DNA from: CAKXIK01 sp050947015
GTDB taxonomy: Bacteria; Bacillota; Clostridia; Oscillospirales; Acutalibacteraceae
Direction: 5' to 3'
DNA length: 64,000 nucleotides
NCBI GenBank assembly: GCA_050947015.1
Contig: JBMNVT010000008.1
Coordinates: forward strand, 1 to 64,000
Shown here: piece after piece, positions 59,532-64,000 of the stretch
Layout: each line of letters begins with the position of its first letter
Numbering within the stretch: position 1 is the first letter of the stretch
Notes under the pieces: generated by a model
What the model was told of the DNA's origin: nothing
Databases searched by the model: none
What the model saw: the letters and a program-made list of their open reading frames with translations, nothing else
Made by a program: the position numbers and the translations under genes

Positions 59532-59993
59532 ATGATGGTCAAAAGAATTTTGTGTGCGCTTCTCTGCTGTGTCATGTTGGGTACCTGCCTGCCGGTGGCA
59601 GCGTACGCCGAAGAAACCGTGCCGGAGATTTCCGCGGCTTCGCAGCAAATCGGCGGGCAAGCCGGCGAAATTGCCCCCCTCTATGTGTATACCAGCACGC
59701 TGACTGCCGGACTGTCGATCAGCGGCGGCACAGCAACGTGCAGTGTTACGCTTTCAGGGTATCCCGGTACGATTAAAACTGTGTTGATGCATGTGTACTT
59801 AGAGAAGAAGACACTTTGGTGGTGGAATGAGGTTGACAGCTGGACGCAGTTGTTTACCGATGATTACTGTCACTGTTCCCGCCAGTTTGCGGCCAGCGGC
59901 GGAACGTTCCGCGTCCGTGTGGTGGCAACCGTAACGGGTAAAGACGGCGGTAGTGAAGAAATTACAGGGTACAGCCGGGAGGTCAACGGCTGA
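59532..59993 (+). CDS. Small secreted protein of unknown function
   Basis: This 153-residue protein has a signal peptide (cleavage after AAYA, about residue 26) and a mature domain of about 127 residues with beta-type pattern (TLTAGLSISGGTATCSVTLSG) and three cysteines. It resembles small uncharacterised secreted proteins of Clostridia. ATG at 59532 is eight bases from AGGAGG. It follows the DUF4367-like gene and shares its promoter type, so the two are likely co-regulated by an envelope signal. Confidence 0.75.
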   Translation: MMVKRILCALLCCVMLGTCLPVAAYAEETVPEISAASQQIGGQAGEIAPLYVYTSTLTAGLSISGGTATCSVTLSGYPGTIKTVLMHVYLEKKTLWWWNEVDSWTQLFTDDYCHCSRQFAASGGTFRVRVVATVTGKDGGSEEITGYSREVNG

Positions 59994-60011
59994 CCGTTCA
60001 TAAATCCGGCC

Positions 60012-60068
60012 AAAAAAGCCCCTGCCATGGTTCGTGCGGCTGCACGGCTCCGTGGCGGGGGCTTTGTG
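60012..60068 (+). terminator. Terminator-like hairpin after the secreted protein gene
   Basis: AAAGCCCCTGCCA pairs with TGGCGGGGGCTTT (one mismatch) around a branched GC-rich loop. The T-run after it is poor, so efficiency may be low. Confidence 0.6.
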
Positions 60069-60175
60069 CTGTGAGCGGGGTTTCGGGAGAAAATTTGCTG
60101 CGCCGAAGCGGTTCAGATTATTCCGTGCGGCGCATATAAATGAAAAGGAGTTTTTTTGAAGGAGCGTGAACCGGC

Positions 60176-61453
60176 GTGACAATTCTGGTGGTGCAAAGCG
60201 GCGATACGGTTGCGGCCATTGCGCGGCAATATGGAATTTCGCCGCAAAGGCTGATTGCGGATAACGGGTTGGAACGACCGGGACAGCTGACGCCCGGCCA
60301 GGCACTGTTGATTCTGCAACCGGCGCAGGTTTATACCGTTCGCCCCGGCGATTCGTTGTTTTCCATTGCGCAAAGGTTCGGCACGACGCCGTCCGCGCTA
60401 ATGCGGAACAATCCGTGGTTGACGGCGGAGCCGGAGCTTTTGCCCGGGCGGGAACTGACGATTCGTTTTACCGAGGAACCGCAGCGGCCTGCGCGGATTA
60501 ACGGTTACGCCTACCCAAACATTTCGCGCACGCTTTTGCGGCGGGAGCTGCCGTTTTTAAGCACCATTACAATTTTTGGATATGGATTTACCGATTCCGG
60601 CGAACTGATTCCGCCGGACGATGAACCGCTGCTCCGGCTGGCAAAGCTGTTCGGCGTTGCCCCTGTGCTGCTGCTTTCCTCCATTACCGAAACAGGGAAC
60701 TTCAGTTCCGAACGCGCCAGCCGGCTGTTTTCGGAACCCGGGCTGCAGAACAGGGTGCTTGCTGAACTGACGCAGGTCATGCATCAGAAGGGCTACCGCG
60801 GGATGGATATCGATTTTGAATATGTTCGCCCCGAAGACGCCGACGAGTTTCTGGCGTTTATTCAAAATGCCGCCCGCGTCATGCACGAAAACGGTTTTTT
60901 TGTCCATGTTGATCTTGCACCCAAAACCGCTGCGGGACAAAGAGGCCTGCTGTATGAGGCGCACGATTACGCGGCCATCGGCGCAGCGGCGGATACGGTG
61001 CTGCTGATGACCTATGAATGGGGATACACCTATGGGCCGCCGATGGCGGTTGCGCCGATCGATCAGGTGGAGCGCGTGGTGCGCTATGCAAAGACAGAAA
61101 TTCCGACCGAAAAAATTCTGTTGGGCGTTCCGAATTACGGATATGACTGGACGCTGCCGTTTCAAAAAGGGATCACCCGCGCAGTCACAATAGGAAACCA
61201 GTATGCAATTGTTCTGGCAGGGCGGTACGGCGTTCCCGTGCAGTACGATGAAACGGCTCAGTCTCCGTTTTTTACTTATCGCAGCGTGGGCAGCGAGCAT
61301 GTGGTCTGGTTTGAGGATGTGCGCAGCGTACAGGCAAAGATGAGGGTCGCGTCGCAAAACGGGCTTCTCGGCCTTGGTTACTGGAACCTGATGCGGCCCT
61401 TTGCGCAGAACTGGTCGTTGCTGAACGTCACCTTTGTTCCACAGCGAATCTGA
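60176..61453 (+). CDS. LysM-GH18 spore-type hydrolase (SleL/YaaH-like)
   Basis: This 425-residue protein has two LysM domains (about 3-47 and 52-97; VVQSGDTVAAIARQYGI, YTVRPGDSLFSIAQRFG) and a GH18 domain (about 105-420) with the catalytic motif GMDIDFEYV (Glu in DxDxE). It matches spore cortex-lytic N-acetylglucosaminidases SleL/YaaH. There is no signal peptide, as expected for proteins deposited in the spore coat. GTG start with AAGGAG upstream. It implies spore formation. Confidence 0.88.
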   Translation: MTILVVQSGDTVAAIARQYGISPQRLIADNGLERPGQLTPGQALLILQPAQVYTVRPGDSLFSIAQRFGTTPSALMRNNPWLTAEPELLPGRELTIRFTEEPQRPARINGYAYPNISRTLLRRELPFLSTITIFGYGFTDSGELIPPDDEPLLRLAKLFGVAPVLLLSSITETGNFSSERASRLFSEPGLQNRVLAELTQVMHQKGYRGMDIDFEYVRPEDADEFLAFIQNAARVMHENGFFVHVDLAPKTAAGQRGLLYEAHDYAAIGAAADTVLLMTYEWGYTYGPPMAVAPIDQVERVVRYAKTEIPTEKILLGVPNYGYDWTLPFQKGITRAVTIGNQYAIVLAGRYGVPVQYDETAQSPFFTYRSVGSEHVVWFEDVRSVQAKMRVASQNGLLGLGYWNLMRPFAQNWSLLNVTFVPQRI

Positions 61454-61511
61454 TTATAAAATAATACAGAAAACAAGAGCGCGGCGGCCAATTCACGAAT
61501 GATTTTGTGCA

Positions 61512-61540
61512 TTGACTTGTGCCGCGTTTTTGTTTACAAT
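61512..61540 (+). promoter_or_regulatory. MATE gene promoter
   Basis: TTGACT (61512-61517), 17 bases and TACAAT (61535-61540). Confidence 0.7.
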
Positions 61541-61621
61541 GCACACAGAGGAGGATGGAGGCGGTGTTTTCCGCAAAGGAACTGTTTCCGCAAAATCTAT
61601 AAAGGACAGGAAAGAAGAAAT

Positions 61622-62983
61622 ATGGCAAAGAAAACAACGACACAGGACATGACTCAAGGCAGCCCGACGAAGTTGATTCTCGGGTTTGCGGTTCCTTTGA
61701 TTTTCGGGCTGCTGTTTCAGCAGCTGTACAATATGGCCGACACGATGATCGTGGGACAAACTCTGGGCGAAGACGCGCTTGCGGCGGTTGGCGCGACAGG
61801 CTCCATCAACTTTCTGATCGTTGGATTCTGTACTGGCCTTTGTGCCGGATTCGTCATTCCGGTGGCGCAGCAGTTCGGCGCGGGCGATGAAAAGGCGCTG
61901 CGCAGGTTTGCGGCGAATGCAATCTGGCTGGCGGCGGCGTTTTCGGTTGTGGTAACCGCGGCGGTTGTGCTGCTTTGCCGGCCGATTCTGCGCCTGATGC
62001 GGACGCCGGAAAACATCTTCGAGGATTCGTATCGGTATATTCTTGCCATTTTTCTCGGAATCCCGGCGACGGTGCTTTACAATCTGCTGGCGGGTTTTAT
62101 CCGCTCTTTGGGCGACAGCAAATCTCCGGTGCTGATTCTGACGGGCGCGGCGCTGCTCAATGTTGGGCTGGACCTGCTGTTTATTCTGCAGTTCGGCTGG
62201 GGTGTTGCGGGCGCGGCCTGGGCGACGGTGCTTTCGCAGCTGCTTTCCGGTGCGGCGTGCCTGATTTTTATTCTGATTAAGATGCCGGTGCTGCACCTGA
62301 GCAGGCAGGAACTGAAACCGGACCGCGCAACCATGCGGGTGCTCTGCGGCATGGGGCTGCCGATGGGACTGCAGTATTCCATTACCGCAATCGGCAGTGT
62401 TATTCTGCAGACATCGGTCAACGCGCTCGGCTCCATGGCGGTGGCGGCGGTGGCAACGGCGATGAAGATTAGCCAGTTTTTTGTCTGCCCGTTCGATGCG
62501 CTCGGTTCCACCATGGCGACCTACGGCGGGCAGAACATCGGCGCCCGCAGGCTGGACCGGGTGCATCAGGGGCTGCGCTGCGCCGTTTTGCTCGGCGGGG
62601 GCTATTCGGTGGTTGCGCTGGCGGTGATTTGGCCGTTCGGGCAATACCTTCCGCAGCTGTTTGTGGCGGACGCGGCCCCGCAGCTTTATGAAATGGCGTA
62701 TCAGGTTTTGCTTTACAATGCAGTTTTCTATTTTCCGCTTGCACTTGTCAATATTATTCGTTTTATGGTGCAGGGGCTCGGCTTCAGCAAGCTGGCGGTG
62801 CTGGCGGGTGTGTGTGAAATGGTGGCGCGCGCTGTGGCCGGCTTTGTGTTGGTGCCGTGGTTCGGGTTTACGGCGGTCGGGTTTGCAAGCCCGCTTGCGT
62901 GGGTGGCCGCCGATATTTTCCTGATCTACGCCTACCGGCGCGTGATGCGGCAGCTTGAGCAAAGCGGCGACAAAAGCAAATGA
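61622..62983 (+). CDS. MATE family efflux transporter
   Basis: This 453-residue, 12-TM protein belongs to the MATE family (LFQQLYNMADTMIVGQTLG at TM1-2, and the corresponding segment after TM7, GSMAVAAVATAMKISQF). MATE exporters expel cationic drugs in exchange for H+ or Na+. Start at 61622 follows AGGAAAG. Monocistronic. Confidence 0.92.
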   Translation: MAKKTTTQDMTQGSPTKLILGFAVPLIFGLLFQQLYNMADTMIVGQTLGEDALAAVGATGSINFLIVGFCTGLCAGFVIPVAQQFGAGDEKALRRFAANAIWLAAAFSVVVTAAVVLLCRPILRLMRTPENIFEDSYRYILAIFLGIPATVLYNLLAGFIRSLGDSKSPVLILTGAALLNVGLDLLFILQFGWGVAGAAWATVLSQLLSGAACLIFILIKMPVLHLSRQELKPDRATMRVLCGMGLPMGLQYSITAIGSVILQTSVNALGSMAVAAVATAMKISQFFVCPFDALGSTMATYGGQNIGARRLDRVHQGLRCAVLLGGGYSVVALAVIWPFGQYLPQLFVADAAPQLYEMAYQVLLYNAVFYFPLALVNIIRFMVQGLGFSKLAVLAGVCEMVARAVAGFVLVPWFGFTAVGFASPLAWVAADIFLIYAYRRVMRQLEQSGDKSK

Positions 62984-63058
62984 GTTTGCCCGGCGGCGAT
63001 CCCCCCCTGACCGGAAAATATTGTTTTCCGCCGGCAAAAAATAAAAGACGGAAATTCC

Positions 63059-63088
63059 TTGAGAAGCGCCGTGAAAGTGCGCTATAAT
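63059..63088 (+). promoter_or_regulatory. Esterase gene promoter
   Basis: TTGAGA (63059-63064), 18 bases, TATAAT (63083-63088). The core TGAAAGTGCGCTATAATAA matches the gyrB promoter at 42269-42287 in 18 of 19 bases. Confidence 0.7.
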
Positions 63089-63130
63089 AAGCTTGTTGAA
63101 CCAGAAAAAACAGGAAGGGAAGATCTTGAT

Positions 63131-63916
63131 ATGGCATTGATGCAGGTGGACTTTTTTTCAAATGTTCTGGGAATGTGTGTGCAGATGGATGTGATTCTGC
63201 CGCAGCAGACCAGCGGGCAGATCGGCATGGAAACCAAAGCCGGGGAAAAGTTTCCGACGCTTTATCTGCTTCACGGATTAAGTGACGATCACACGATTTG
63301 GCTGCGCAGAACATCGATTGAACGCTATGTGAGCGAAATGAATCTTGCGGTCGTTATGCCGACGACGCATGTTGGCTGGTATGCGGACATGGCATACGGC
63401 AATCGCTACTGGACGTATCTGACGCAGGAACTGCCGCAGGTTTGCCGTTCATTTTTCCGCGGCATGTCCGACAAACGGGAGGACACCTTTATTGCGGGGC
63501 TTTCCATGGGCGGCTACGGCGCGTTTAAGGCAGCGCTCGGCGCACCGCAGACGTTTTGCGCCGGTGCAAGCCTTTCCGGCGCGCTGGATGTTGCCGAACT
63601 GGCACACGGGACTTCTCTTGGGGACGCGCATTACTGGTATACGGTGTTCGGTGACCCGGACAAAGTGAAGGGAAGCCAGAACGATGTGTTTCATCTTGCG
63701 GAGCAGTGCAAAAGCAGCGGGCAGATGCCCCGGCTTTACCAGTGGTGCGGAACCGAAGACAGCCTCTACGCGCAGAACGTGCGCATGCGGGATCACCTGC
63801 AGCGGTTGGGGTACGACCTGACGTATGAAGAATCCCCGGGCGACCATCGGTGGTGCTATTGGGATGAAAAAATTCAATCTGTTCTGAACTGGTGGGAACA
63901 GGGCCGCGGCAAATGA
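63131..63916 (+). CDS. Esterase of the tributyrin esterase / S-formylglutathione hydrolase type
   Basis: This 261-residue alpha/beta hydrolase has the nucleophile elbow GLSMGGYGAFKAALG (Ser about residue 123), and later Asp and His (SPGDHRWCYWDE) complete the triad. It resembles EstA-type esterases. The start at 63131 follows GAAGGGAAG. No signal peptide. Substrate unknown. Confidence 0.88.
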   Translation: MALMQVDFFSNVLGMCVQMDVILPQQTSGQIGMETKAGEKFPTLYLLHGLSDDHTIWLRRTSIERYVSEMNLAVVMPTTHVGWYADMAYGNRYWTYLTQELPQVCRSFFRGMSDKREDTFIAGLSMGGYGAFKAALGAPQTFCAGASLSGALDVAELAHGTSLGDAHYWYTVFGDPDKVKGSQNDVFHLAEQCKSSGQMPRLYQWCGTEDSLYAQNVRMRDHLQRLGYDLTYEESPGDHRWCYWDEKIQSVLNWWEQGRGK

Positions 63917-63944
63917 CCCGAGCCCACGGCAGAAAGGTCAAAGC

Positions 63945-64000
63945 ATGAAAAAGAAATGGACTACTGCAGCGCTGGCCGCGTTGGCGGCACTGATGCTGAC
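63945..64000 (+). CDS. Start of an exported protein (cut by the window end)
   Basis: ATG at 63945 with AGAAAGG upstream opens MKKKWTTAALAALAALML, the beginning of a signal peptide. The rest lies outside the window. Confidence 0.65.
   Translation, partial: MKKKWTTAALAALAALML

Noticed and set aside
61493..63037. 514-codon open frame antisense to the MATE gene
   Set aside because: Shadow frame; the MATE protein on the + strand has clear homology.
1..64000. CRISPR arrays, rRNA genes, tRNA genes, insertion sequences or prophage
   Set aside because: No repeat-spacer array, cloverleaf-type tRNA, rRNA motif, transposase or integrase seen by eye. A tRNAscan or ISfinder run would settle it.

Overview
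The window is a chromosomal replication-origin region from a moderately GC-rich Firmicute, most likely a member of class Clostridia, order Oscillospirales (Ruminococcaceae/Acutalibacteraceae-like). This rests on gene content and order (rpmH-rnpA-yidD-yidC-jag on one side; dnaA-dnaN-S4 protein-recF-remB-gyrB-gyrA on the other), strong AAGGAGG-type ribosome binding sites, sigma-A type promoters, a MurT/GatD-like pair, and a SleL/YaaH-type LysM-GH18 protein typical of spore formers. The species cannot be named from the sequence alone.

Layout. From about 35.9 kb rightwards every gene is on the + strand; to the left nearly all are on the - strand. This is the divergent, leading-strand-biased organisation expected around oriC, which I place in the dnaA-dnaN spacer (37264-37620) on the basis of clustered TTTTCCACA/TTTTCAACA boxes and an AT-rich stretch.

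Left part (1-14.4 kb): a transglutaminase-like lipoprotein, a Cys-rich coiled-coil protein, glycerol kinase, a large (alpha/alpha)6-type glycosidase, cysteine synthase, then rsmG, mnmG and the two-subunit serine dehydratase in one operon, an AT-rich NERD nuclease-related gene and a PIG-L deacetylase. Middle left (14.4-25.8 kb): serS-parB-parA with three parS sites, a 1 kb AT-rich gene-free gap, noc, mnmE, and an operon holding an orphan peptide-binding lipoprotein, an AATase-like acyltransferase and a membrane protein; then an ATP-grasp protein. 26-31 kb: a beta-helix cell-surface protein and the conserved jag-yidC-yidD-rnpA-rpmH block. 31.4-35.6 kb: a five-gene operon (small secreted protein, lipoprotein, two membrane proteins, ABC ATPase) between rpmH and dnaA, which are normally adjacent.

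Right part (35.9-64 kb): dnaA, oriC, dnaN, S4 protein, recF, a GNAT, remB, two zinc-ribbon membrane proteins, gyrB, four YcxB-like membrane proteins, gyrA, then a MurT-like/GatD-like pair whose GatD lacks the catalytic Cys and His, an arylamine N-acetyltransferase, a Gx-family membrane protein, a DeoR regulator with an OPA-type transporter, rplM-rpsI, a rhodanese, an MTA/SAH nucleosidase-like protein, a DUF4367-like membrane protein, a small secreted protein, a LysM-GH18 spore hydrolase, a MATE exporter, an esterase and the start of another exported protein cut by the window edge.

Most noteworthy: the apparently non-catalytic GatD; three genes for cell-surface or exported proteins sharing an unusual TGTCACA-N15-TCGTT-like promoter; a structured leader starting at one of those promoters; the uncharacterised exporter operon beside oriC; the YcxB-like array inside the gyrase locus; and two copies of a large palindrome whose arms resemble the DnaA boxes.
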